Made by a program: the position numbers and the translations under genes. The notes beneath the pieces are model-generated. The model was not told the origin of the DNA and made no database searches. It worked only from the letters and a program-made list of their open reading frames with translations. Source: an uncultured Ruminococcus sp. (GTDB lineage: Bacteria > Bacillota > Clostridia > UBA1212 > UBA1255). Taken from it: DNA of 8,415 bases. The stretch lies in contig CACZOW010000233.1 in the NCBI GenBank assembly GCA_902782885.1, positions 1 to 8,415 of the forward strand, written 5' to 3'. Positions 1 through 5,524 of this stretch are shown piece by piece; within the stretch, counting starts at the first letter, position 1, and the number at the start of each line of letters is the position of its first letter.

Positions 1-2
1 AC

Positions 3-65
3 AACCCGAACCTGCTGCTCGAGGGCCTGTACATCCTCTACTTGCGCAACAACCAGGAGGAGTGA
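3..65 (+). CDS. C-terminal end of an unidentified protein (5' truncated by window edge)
   Basis: In the third forward frame the window opens in coding sequence and ends at a TGA (63-65). This gives 20 residues ending LYLRNNQEE, a leucine/tyrosine-rich stretch followed by a charged, hydrophilic tail. The composition (mostly C or G at third codon positions) matches the genes downstream, which supports real coding sequence. The other two forward frames also stay open across this short stretch, so frame choice rests on the codon pattern, the plausible C-terminus and the promoter that begins 27 nt after the stop. The fragment is too short to name a family. It lies in the same direction as the ECF gene, but the intervening promoter suggests a separate transcript. 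Confidence 0.5.
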   Translation, partial: NPNLLLEGLYILYLRNNQEE

Positions 66-91
66 AGCAGACATTTACCCAAGTAATAAGA

Positions 92-120
92 TTGACAATC
101 CCCCCCGCTTATAGTACAAT
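92..120 (+). promoter_or_regulatory. Sigma-A type promoter for the ECF S-component gene
   Basis: A perfect -35 hexamer TTGACA (92-97) is followed after exactly 17 nt by TACAAT (115-120), one base from the TATAAT consensus. Transcription would start about 7 nt downstream, near 127, leaving a 5' leader of about 130 nt. The spacer contains a run of seven C (100-106). No TG extension precedes the -10 box. The fit to the vegetative consensus makes this the best regulatory call in the window; no operator could be recognised around it. Confidence 0.85.
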
Positions 121-126
121 ACTCAA

Positions 127-258
127 CGCGCGAGCACGCGCCGGCTTCCGCCCGAGCTGACATTGACGGACAGGAAGCATCGAGGCCGCGTTTCAGCGCA
201 CGAATTCATGCGCTGCATCCCGTGCATCTGAGGGAGCAGCAGTAAGGAGTTGTCAAAA
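127..258 (+). promoter_or_regulatory. Structured 5' leader with mutually exclusive hairpins; candidate cis-regulatory RNA
   Basis: Between the predicted transcription start and the ATG lie about 130 nt rich in inverted repeats. GCGCG/CGCGC (128-132 with 137-141) forms a small hairpin. GCTTCC (144-149) can pair with GGAAGC (173-178). CAGCGCA (194-200) pairs perfectly with TGCGCTG (209-215) across an 8-nt loop. GCTGC-A-TCCC (212-221) pairs with GGGA-GCAGC (232-240), nine base pairs with one bulged A. The last two share 212-215 and so exclude each other, and the last ends 3 nt before the Shine-Dalgarno sequence. ECF S-component genes are often controlled by riboswitches, but the leader does not match the THF, TPP, FMN, cobalamin or preQ1 consensus as far as I can recall them. 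It is called by structure and context only. Confidence 0.45.
244..249 (+). promoter_or_regulatory. Ribosome-binding site fixing the ECF S-component start
   Basis: AAGGAG is followed 9 nt later by the ATG at 259. A TTG in the same frame directly abuts this site at 250, leaving no spacing, so it is not a usable start. The site therefore selects the ATG. Confidence 0.85.
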
Positions 259-1017
259 ATGAAAATGGACAAAAAAGTCAGGAATCTTGTATTCACTTCC
301 GTTTTAGCGGCACTTGTGATCGTGCTGCAGGTCGTCATTACCGTTACTGTTTCTTCATTTCCGATAACGTTTGCGCTGATACCCATCGTGATAGGCGCGG
401 TCGTGCTGGGACCGCTGCCCGGTACGGTACTGGGTCTGGTGTTCGGCATTGTCGTATCGATACTTTCGCTCACCGGCAAAGATCCGGGCGGTCAGATGGT
501 GTTCGCGGCCAATCCGTTCCTTGCCTGGGCGCTGTGCCTGCTGAAGGGCGCCGCGGCGGGTTTTGTTCCTGCAATGCTCTATAAACTCTTCAGGAAACAC
601 GAGTACGCGCTCAGCATCACATACGTGTTCACGGGCATTTTCCTGTTTCTGGGCGGCATCGGAGTGACGCGGCTGATACGCGGCAAAAGCACCGCGGCAG
701 GCATCATTCTGGTAGTGGTGTTCTCGCTGCTGGCAGGCGGATTGATGTTTGCGATGAATAAATTGCTGACTTCGGACAACGCGGCGTGCTATATTGCCTC
801 CGTTGCGGCCCCGATCTGCAACACCGGCGTGTTCATCATCGGAATGCTGTTGTTCTTCCGGCCGCTGCTCAACGCGTGGGCGGGCGGATCCGATACGTTC
901 GTATATGTGCTGACCGGATTGTGCGGCGTCAATTTCCTGCTGGAACTCACGACTTCCATCCTGGCTACGCCGGTGGTCGTCGCCGTTTCGCATTATTCCT
1001 CAAAACGGAATATCTGA
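259..1017 (+). CDS. ECF transporter S component (substrate-binding membrane subunit), substrate unknown
   Basis: The 252-residue protein is highly hydrophobic and reads as an ECF transporter S component (ECF_trnsprt family). Such proteins bind a vitamin or similar micronutrient in the membrane and pair with a shared EcfT/EcfA energising module, which is not encoded here. Supporting signs are the N-terminal basic stretch before helix 1 (about 10-31), the IPIVIGAVVLGP segment (41-52) after helix 2, a glycine-rich helix 3 (55-72), APICNTGVF (184-192) before GMLLFF, and a last helix with NFLLE (225-229) followed by ATP (236-238). Typical members have six helices and about 170-200 residues. This one carries an extra stretch at about 118-174 that looks like two further membrane helices. 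ATG 259 is chosen by its Shine-Dalgarno spacing. Folate- or pantothenate-type members of the group are possible relatives, but nothing seen here decides the substrate. Confidence 0.85.
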   Translation: MKMDKKVRNLVFTSVLAALVIVLQVVITVTVSSFPITFALIPIVIGAVVLGPLPGTVLGLVFGIVVSILSLTGKDPGGQMVFAANPFLAWALCLLKGAAAGFVPAMLYKLFRKHEYALSITYVFTGIFLFLGGIGVTRLIRGKSTAAGIILVVVFSLLAGGLMFAMNKLLTSDNAACYIASVAAPICNTGVFIIGMLLFFRPLLNAWAGGSDTFVYVLTGLCGVNFLLELTTSILATPVVVAVSHYSSKRNI

Positions 1018-1036
1018 CGTTTCCGGAGTCAACGTC
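1016..1036. other. Inverted repeat in the convergent intergenic gap (weak terminator candidate)
   Basis: GACGTT (1016-1021) and AACGTC (1031-1036) form a perfect 6-bp stem with a 9-nt loop. The stem begins inside the TGA stop of the ECF gene and fills most of the 22-nt gap before the stop of the convergent CBM9-like gene. Neither strand has a U-run directly after the stem, so it is not a canonical intrinsic terminator. Its position between two converging stops is the only other argument for a role in termination. Confidence 0.3.
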
Positions 1037-1039
1037 CCC

Positions 1040-1684
1040 TCACTCGAATACCAATGCCCCGAAACTTTCCGGGCGGTGGTAATCCGGCGCCGGAGCGTCT
1101 ACCGTGTGCCAGACTGAGTAATACGGTTCTTTTGCGTCGTCGCAGCAGGTGTAGAAATTGCAGCGCAGTATCTCGCCTGACTGCGGCGTTTTATATTCCG
1201 GCGCATAACGGCGGATGAAAGCGTACGGGATGGCGTAACTTACTTCCCAGCCGCCCGGAATGAAACGGGCGGAAGCGGAAAAGAACGCGTTATCCCGAAT
1301 GTCCGGATCCGGCAGCAGGCGGCTGCCTTCACGGGTACCCGAAGGGCTGAAGCCGACGTACATAGTCGCGAGCGGATTGACCTCAAAATTAAAATACGCG
1401 TTTGACCCGGGCACGGGGGCAAAAAAGAATTCCAGGCACGAATCGCGGCAGACCGGCTCGCCGAACGCGCGGCGGGAGGCAATTATGTCCGTTTCGTACG
1501 CCCGCATCCGGACATACAGCGCACTGTCGTCGTAGCATACTTCGGCACGGCCGCAATGAAGCGGCTCCCCCGCCCGGCGCCAGGGCATAACTTCCAGCAC
1601 CGCGGAAGTACGGAAATCGGACAGAGGTCTGTCCCCGTTGTCAAAACTGATAAAGCCGGTATCGTCCTGTTTTCTGAAAATCAT
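1040..1684 (-). CDS. Cytosolic CBM9-like (DOMON-fold) carbohydrate-binding family protein
   Basis: This 214-residue protein resembles the stand-alone 'carbohydrate-binding family 9-like' proteins of Clostridia, beta-sandwich proteins related to the CBM9 module of xylanases. Family-like landmarks are CLEFFF (83-88), YFNFEVNP (97-104) followed by TMYVGF, GGWEVSYAIP (144-153), NFYTC (176-180), and a C-terminal SVWHTVD...DYHRPESFG ending in LVFE. There is no signal peptide or membrane segment, so it should act inside the cell; its ligand is unknown. The ATG at 1684 is preceded by AGGGGA (1697-1692) at 7-nt spacing. The frame stays open further upstream, but that part lies over the end of cimA in a different frame and reads as arginine-rich shadow sequence. 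It is the last gene of the minus-strand block, 44 nt after cimA with no terminator between them. Confidence 0.8.
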   Translation of the reverse strand: MIFRKQDDTGFISFDNGDRPLSDFRTSAVLEVMPWRRAGEPLHCGRAEVCYDDSALYVRMRAYETDIIASRRAFGEPVCRDSCLEFFFAPVPGSNAYFNFEVNPLATMYVGFSPSGTREGSRLLPDPDIRDNAFFSASARFIPGGWEVSYAIPYAFIRRYAPEYKTPQSGEILRCNFYTCCDDAKEPYYSVWHTVDAPAPDYHRPESFGALVFE

Positions 1685-1691
1685 TGTATCG

Positions 1692-1697
1692 TCCCCT
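1692..1697 (-). promoter_or_regulatory. Ribosome-binding site fixing the CBM9-like protein start
   Basis: On the minus strand AGGGGA lies 7 nt before the ATG at 1684, inside the 44-nt gap after the cimA stop. It supports this start rather than any upstream start in the long open frame that overlaps cimA. Confidence 0.75.
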
Positions 1698-1728
1698 GTC
1701 CGATCGTGCCGGGCCGCGTCCGAAACGT

Positions 1729-3333
1729 TCAGCCGCGTTCCGCGTTGTCCATGATCCAGTATTCGTACGCGTCCACCAGTGCGGCCCAGCTGGCCTGGAT
1801 GATGTCGCCGGACAATCCCACGGTGCCGAACCGCCGCGCGCCGCTTGAGAATTCGATAAAAACGCGTACTCTTGACGCGGTGCCTTCGCCGGAGTCGATA
1901 ACGCGCACCTTGTAGTCCACCAGTGAGATATTCAATGTGCACGGATAGAAGTGGCCCATCGCGCGGCGGAACGCGCAGTCCAGCGCGTCAACGGGGCCAA
2001 TGCCGTTGCCCGCGGTGATCTCGCTGCGTCCGTCCACCGTAAGGTCAACGATAGCGGAAGCGGAATACGGATTGCCCGCCTTCTCATCCAGCGTGATCAC
2101 TTTGTAGCTGTTCAGCGTAAACGCCGGCCGGTACTGTCCGGACAGTTTCCTAATAAGCAGTTCCAGCGATGCCCCTGCGCTTTCGTACTGGTACCCTTCG
2201 AATTCACGCTGTTTCAGTGCTTCGAGGATCTCCTCGCACAGTTCGGGGGACGTGCCCGGACCGGTTATTTTTTCAACGATATCCCGCATACCGCTGCGTC
2301 CGGTGATCTCCGACGCCAGGAAGCGCCGCGTGCCGCCCACCAGCGCGGGATCAAGCGGCTCAAAACTGCCCGGTGCCTTCAGTACGGCGTCGATATGTGT
2401 CCCCGCTTTATGGGAAAACGCGTTGCGCCCGACGAACGGGGTGTACGCCGGCGCCTTTATATTGAGCAGCTCCGCGAGCCGGTAGCTGGCGGAAGTAAGC
2501 TCTTTCATATGTTCCGCGCCGATGCATTCCATTCCGAAACGCAGCTGCAGGTTAGGCACCGTGACAAAGAAATCCGCGCCCCCGCAGCGTTCGCCGATAC
2601 CGAACAATGTCGTGCCGGCCAGCTTTGCTCCGTAACGTACGGCGGTGACCGTGTTGGCGTCCGCCATGCCGCAGTCATTGTGAGCGTGAATGCCTAAAAG
2701 TACTTCCGGAGCGATATCGTCCAGTTCCGAGCGCACGGATCCCGTCAGCCCGGCGCAGGTCTCGGGGTCGGAGATACCCGTGGTGTCGCACAGGACGACC
2801 GCGCAGGCGCCGCCGTTTACCGCGGCCCGCAGACATTCAAACGCGTATTCGCGGTCACGGCCACACCCGCTGAAAAAGCCTTCGCAGTCGAAGATCACTT
2901 TTTTGCCGGCGCGCTTCAGAAACGCCACGGAATCCGAGATCAGCGAAAGATTCGTAACTCTGTCGGTGCGCAGCACATTTTCCACCAGGAAAATATCGCA
3001 TTTGCCGTAAATGCAGACGTGCTCAAATGGCGTGTCGGCCAGCGCGGAAAGCCGCGGATCGTTTTCCGGTTTCACTCCCACCCGCGCGGTGGCGCCGAAC
3101 GGCACAAAACTCGCGTTTTGGAACGGATATTCCGCGATCCGGCGGTAAAATTCGTCCTCTTTCGGGTTGGTTTCCGGCATACCGCCTTCAATGAACGCCA
3201 CACCCAGCCGGTCCAGTTCGGCGGCAATTCGCAGCTTATCCGATACGCTGAGGGATATGCCGGGGCATTGTGCCCCCTCCCGGAGCGTGGAATCGTAAAT
3301 AAGGGCGCGGTCAATTACAGTTCGGTCGTCCAT
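1729..3333 (-). CDS. cimA: Citramalate synthase (divergent member of the LeuA/CimA family)
   Basis: This 534-residue protein matches the citramalate synthase type of the isopropylmalate synthase family in length and domain order. CimA condenses pyruvate with acetyl-CoA to (R)-citramalate, the first step of the threonine-independent route to 2-ketobutyrate and isoleucine. The N-terminal TIM barrel (about 10-280) has the signature DSTLREGAQ (14-22), FDCEGFF (148-154), LCDTTG (181-186), the metal-binding pair H216/H218 in HAHND, and GERCGG (247-252). A linker region follows with PFVGRNAFSHKAGTH (299-313) and SEITGRSGM (341-349). The C-terminal LeuA-type regulatory domain has GNGIGPVDALD (442-452), LVDYKVRVID (471-480) and the TVGLSGDIIQASW stretch (504-516). 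Several usually invariant positions differ, so a shifted substrate cannot be excluded. Its ATG overlaps the ilvN stop by one base (TGATG), with AAGGG (3347-3343) inside ilvN, which implies translational coupling. Confidence 0.85.
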   Translation of the reverse strand: MDDRTVIDRALIYDSTLREGAQCPGISLSVSDKLRIAAELDRLGVAFIEGGMPETNPKEDEFYRRIAEYPFQNASFVPFGATARVGVKPENDPRLSALADTPFEHVCIYGKCDIFLVENVLRTDRVTNLSLISDSVAFLKRAGKKVIFDCEGFFSGCGRDREYAFECLRAAVNGGACAVVLCDTTGISDPETCAGLTGSVRSELDDIAPEVLLGIHAHNDCGMADANTVTAVRYGAKLAGTTLFGIGERCGGADFFVTVPNLQLRFGMECIGAEHMKELTSASYRLAELLNIKAPAYTPFVGRNAFSHKAGTHIDAVLKAPGSFEPLDPALVGGTRRFLASEITGRSGMRDIVEKITGPGTSPELCEEILEALKQREFEGYQYESAGASLELLIRKLSGQYRPAFTLNSYKVITLDEKAGNPYSASAIVDLTVDGRSEITAGNGIGPVDALDCAFRRAMGHFYPCTLNISLVDYKVRVIDSGEGTASRVRVFIEFSSGARRFGTVGLSGDIIQASWAALVDAYEYWIMDNAERG

Positions 3334-3881
3334 CAGTCGTTACCCTTGGCGGTATTGCCTTCGCCGCTGTCCGCGTTGAATTCGTACGGTGTGTCCGAGA
3401 TAGAAGCGGTGCCCCGGTCCAGCGCCACGATACCCGTGCGCGCCATTTCCAGCACGCCGTAAGGTCTGAGCATATCCAGGAGCGCGTTGGTCTTGCCGCC
3501 GTCGCCGGTCAGTTCCACCGTGAGCGCCTCGGGAGTCAGATCCACGACCCGCGCCCGGAACACTCCGGCAATGTCCAGGATCTCGCCGCGCTCCTTCTGG
3601 CCGCAGCGCACTTTGATCAGCGTCAGTTCGCGCGTCACCAGCGCGTTGTCGTCCAGCACTTTCACTTTGTGGACGCACACGAGCTTGCCCACCTGAAAAA
3701 TGATCTGGCGCAGCACGCGGTCGTCGCAGTCAACGCGCACGGTTATCCGCGACACCGACGGGTCGTCCGTGGTACCGACGGCCAGGCTGTCGATATTGAA
3801 CCCCCGGCGGCTGAACAGGTTGGTCACGCGCGCCAGTACGCCAGCTTCGTTGTCGACCAGGATCGAAATTGTCTTCAGCAT
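3333..3881 (-). CDS. ilvN: Acetolactate synthase (AHAS) small regulatory subunit
   Basis: This 182-residue protein is the regulatory subunit that activates the catalytic subunit and mediates valine feedback. The N-terminal ACT domain (about 1-75) is canonical, with DNEAGVLARV (10-19), LFSRRGFNIDSL (22-33) and DDPSVSR (39-45). Residues N11, G14, N29 and Q59, at positions tied to valine binding in E. coli IlvH as I recall, are all kept, so valine inhibition is expected. The second domain (about 80-157) ends with the family-typical MARTGIVALDRG. A further 25 residues, hydrophilic and acidic, follow to the stop. ATG 3881 is chosen because AAGGGG (3895-3890) sits 8 nt before it; an in-frame GTG at 3890 lies within that site. 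It starts 2 nt after the ilvB stop and ends by overlapping the cimA start, as expected for a co-expressed holoenzyme. Confidence 0.93.
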   Translation of the reverse strand: MLKTISILVDNEAGVLARVTNLFSRRGFNIDSLAVGTTDDPSVSRITVRVDCDDRVLRQIIFQVGKLVCVHKVKVLDDNALVTRELTLIKVRCGQKERGEILDIAGVFRARVVDLTPEALTVELTGDGGKTNALLDMLRPYGVLEMARTGIVALDRGTASISDTPYEFNADSGEGNTAKGND

Positions 3882-3883
3882 TC

Positions 3884-5524
3884 TCAACACCCCTTGAGAT
3901 AAGTTCTGACTTCTATTACCGCTGCCGTTTTAGCCGCGACCGCTTCGCGCACCGCCGCCCCCAGCTCTTCCGCGCTGTGAACGCGCACGCCTTTCAGTCC
4001 GAACGCCCCGGCAAGCTTCGGTATACTTACATTTTGCCTGAGCACGGTCGCGCTGTACCGGCGCCCGCACTCTTTGCGCTGCAGTTCATGCACCATGCCC
4101 AGCTGACCGTTTTTCAGCACCACTATGATGACCGGCAGCTTATGCTCCGCCGCCGTGACCAGTTCGTTCATGTTCATCATGAAACTGCCGTCGCCGGTGA
4201 ACAGTATTGCCGTGCGGTCCGGTTCCGCCAGCTGTGCGCCCAGCGCGGCTCCCAGGCCGTAGCCCATGGTGCCCAGTCCCCCGCTGGTCAGGAACAGATC
4301 CTCCGGTTCCAGCGGAAAGTACCGTGCGGTGTAAAGCTGATGGAGTCCCACGTCGGTGGCAACGATTACGCTTTTCCCCGCCGCGCGTCTGACCGCGCCG
4401 AAAATCTCCGCGGGGTCAATATATCCTCTCTTCAACGGCGGCCGGCTGTCGATTGCCGCGCCGTCGGATGCGCGCGCTTCATCCGGCCAGGGCCTGCGGT
4501 CTTCAACTTCGTGCGCCCGCAGCCATACGCTCAGCGCCTCCAGCGCTTCCCGCGCATCCGCTTCTATATACGCGTCCGATCTGACGATCTTGTTGATCTC
4601 CGCGCTGTCCGAATCGATCTGGATCAGCTTTTTACCGCCTCCGGTGAAGTCAACGCTCCCTGCGGACCGGTTGCTGAACCGGGCGCCCGCGGTCAATATC
4701 AGGTCGCACTCTTTCAGCGCGCGCAATGCCGCGGGAGAAGCCATTGCCCCTACCAGGCCAAGGTAAGACGGATCGTCCGAAGCCAGCGTTCCCAGTCCCA
4801 TCAGGGTGGCGCACACGGGCGCGCCCAGCTGTTTTGCGAGTTTTGAAATGGCCGGACCTGCGCCGGAACGGTGCGCGCCTCCGCCGCATATGATCAGCGG
4901 TCTCCGGGATGCGTTCAGAAGCATGCCGGCCTCTTCGACCTGCGACGGCACCGGATCTGAAGATGCGGTCGCCGCGTTATCACCGGAGCGTGCGGCATTG
5001 ATCGCCTCGTCATAGAGCGCGCTCTCCCCTTCCAGCACGTCGCGGGCCACGTCTATCAGCACCGGACCGGGCCGGCCGCAATCAGCGAGACGGGGTGCGT
5101 TTTTCATTGCCCGCACCAGCAATTCCGGGCTGCGCACCGCCCAGCTGTGCTTGGTAACGCCCAGCGTCATGCCCACTATGTCAACTTCCTGGAACGAATC
5201 GGTGCCGATGAGGTGATGATCCACGTTGCCCGTGATGCAGATGAGCGGCACGGAATCCATAAAGGCGTTGGCAATACCGGTGACCAGGTTCGTTGCCCCC
5301 GGACCGGAGGTGGCAATGCAGACGCCGAAGCGTCCGGTCGCCCGCGCGTACCCGTCCGCGGCAAACGCCGCCCCCTGCTCCGCCGCCGTACGTATGTGCC
5401 GGATCTCTCTCCGGTGGCGGTAGAGCGCGTCGTAAAGCGCGACGACCGTTCCGCCCGGATAACCGAACACCGTGCGGGTACCGGACAGGATCAGCTCTCT
5501 TACGATATACTCAGCGCCATTCAT
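3884..5524 (-). CDS. ilvB: Acetolactate synthase (AHAS) large catalytic subunit, divergent and lacking the usual C-terminal tail
   Basis: This 546-residue thiamine-diphosphate enzyme would join two pyruvates to acetolactate (valine, leucine), or pyruvate and 2-ketobutyrate to acetohydroxybutyrate (isoleucine). The N-terminal domain has FGYPGG (20-25), catalytic E49 in AEQGAA, ATSGPGATNL (71-80) and GTDSFQE (107-113). The central FAD-type domain has LMGLG (241-245) and RFSNR (282-286). The C-terminal domain has SGGLGTMGYGLGAA (414-427), the cofactor motif GDGSFMMN (444-451) ending at K471-N472, and LGMV (475-478). The start closely resembles E. coli AHAS II (MNGA...). Differences from typical AHAS include A48 for the His before E49, GAMA for GMHG (259-262), RFSNR for RFDDR, and HELQ for RQWQ (479-482). 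The protein stops soon after IEVRTYL, without the usual PMVPPG tail. It overlaps the preceding membrane-enzyme gene by 14 nt and has only a weak purine-rich ribosome-binding site, suggesting coupled translation. Confidence 0.9.
   Translation of the reverse strand: MNGAEYIVRELILSGTRTVFGYPGGTVVALYDALYRHRREIRHIRTAAEQGAAFAADGYARATGRFGVCIATSGPGATNLVTGIANAFMDSVPLICITGNVDHHLIGTDSFQEVDIVGMTLGVTKHSWAVRSPELLVRAMKNAPRLADCGRPGPVLIDVARDVLEGESALYDEAINAARSGDNAATASSDPVPSQVEEAGMLLNASRRPLIICGGGAHRSGAGPAISKLAKQLGAPVCATLMGLGTLASDDPSYLGLVGAMASPAALRALKECDLILTAGARFSNRSAGSVDFTGGGKKLIQIDSDSAEINKIVRSDAYIEADAREALEALSVWLRAHEVEDRRPWPDEARASDGAAIDSRPPLKRGYIDPAEIFGAVRRAAGKSVIVATDVGLHQLYTARYFPLEPEDLFLTSGGLGTMGYGLGAALGAQLAEPDRTAILFTGDGSFMMNMNELVTAAEHKLPVIIVVLKNGQLGMVHELQRKECGRRYSATVLRQNVSIPKLAGAFGLKGVRVHSAEELGAAVREAVAAKTAAVIEVRTYLKGC
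3890..3895 (-). promoter_or_regulatory. Ribosome-binding site fixing the ilvN start
   Basis: AAGGGG on the minus strand lies within the last codons of ilvB, 8 nt before ATG 3881. It overlaps the in-frame GTG at 3890-3888, which rules that codon out and removes three residues from the longest possible ilvN reading. Confidence 0.8.

Noticed and set aside
127..258. Known riboswitch classes (THF, TPP, FMN, cobalamin, preQ1) or a T-box in the ECF leader
   Set aside because: None of the conserved sequence blocks I know for these classes could be placed in the leader, and no intrinsic terminator precedes the gene. A covariance-model search would settle it.
355..993. 212-codon open frame on the minus strand opposite the ECF gene
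   Set aside because: It is a Gln/Arg/His-rich shadow of transmembrane-helix codons of the ECF S component.
1685..1728. Terminator or promoter between cimA and the CBM9-like gene
   Set aside because: The 44-nt gap has GC-rich repeats but no stem followed by a T-run on the minus strand and no recognisable -35/-10 pair. It holds only the ribosome-binding site.
1685..1942. N-terminal extension of the CBM9-like gene to an ATG at 1942
   Set aside because: It would overlap the end of cimA by more than 200 nt in another frame. Its translation is arginine-rich without any fold pattern, and a good ribosome-binding site precedes the ATG at 1684.
1951..2697. 248-codon open frame on the plus strand opposite cimA
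   Set aside because: It is antisense to a clearly conserved coding sequence, is rich in Arg/His/Gln, and has no family features. Long shadow frames are expected in GC-rich coding DNA.
3884..3900. Frameshift truncating ilvB
   Set aside because: The expected C-terminal tail is not encoded in any frame. The ilvN start with its own ribosome-binding site follows at once, so the short end is the real gene structure.
3869..4846. 325-codon open frame on the plus strand opposite ilvB
   Set aside because: It lies fully over ilvB, whose motifs are unmistakable. The composition is that of an antisense shadow, and there is no ribosome-binding site or plausible fold.
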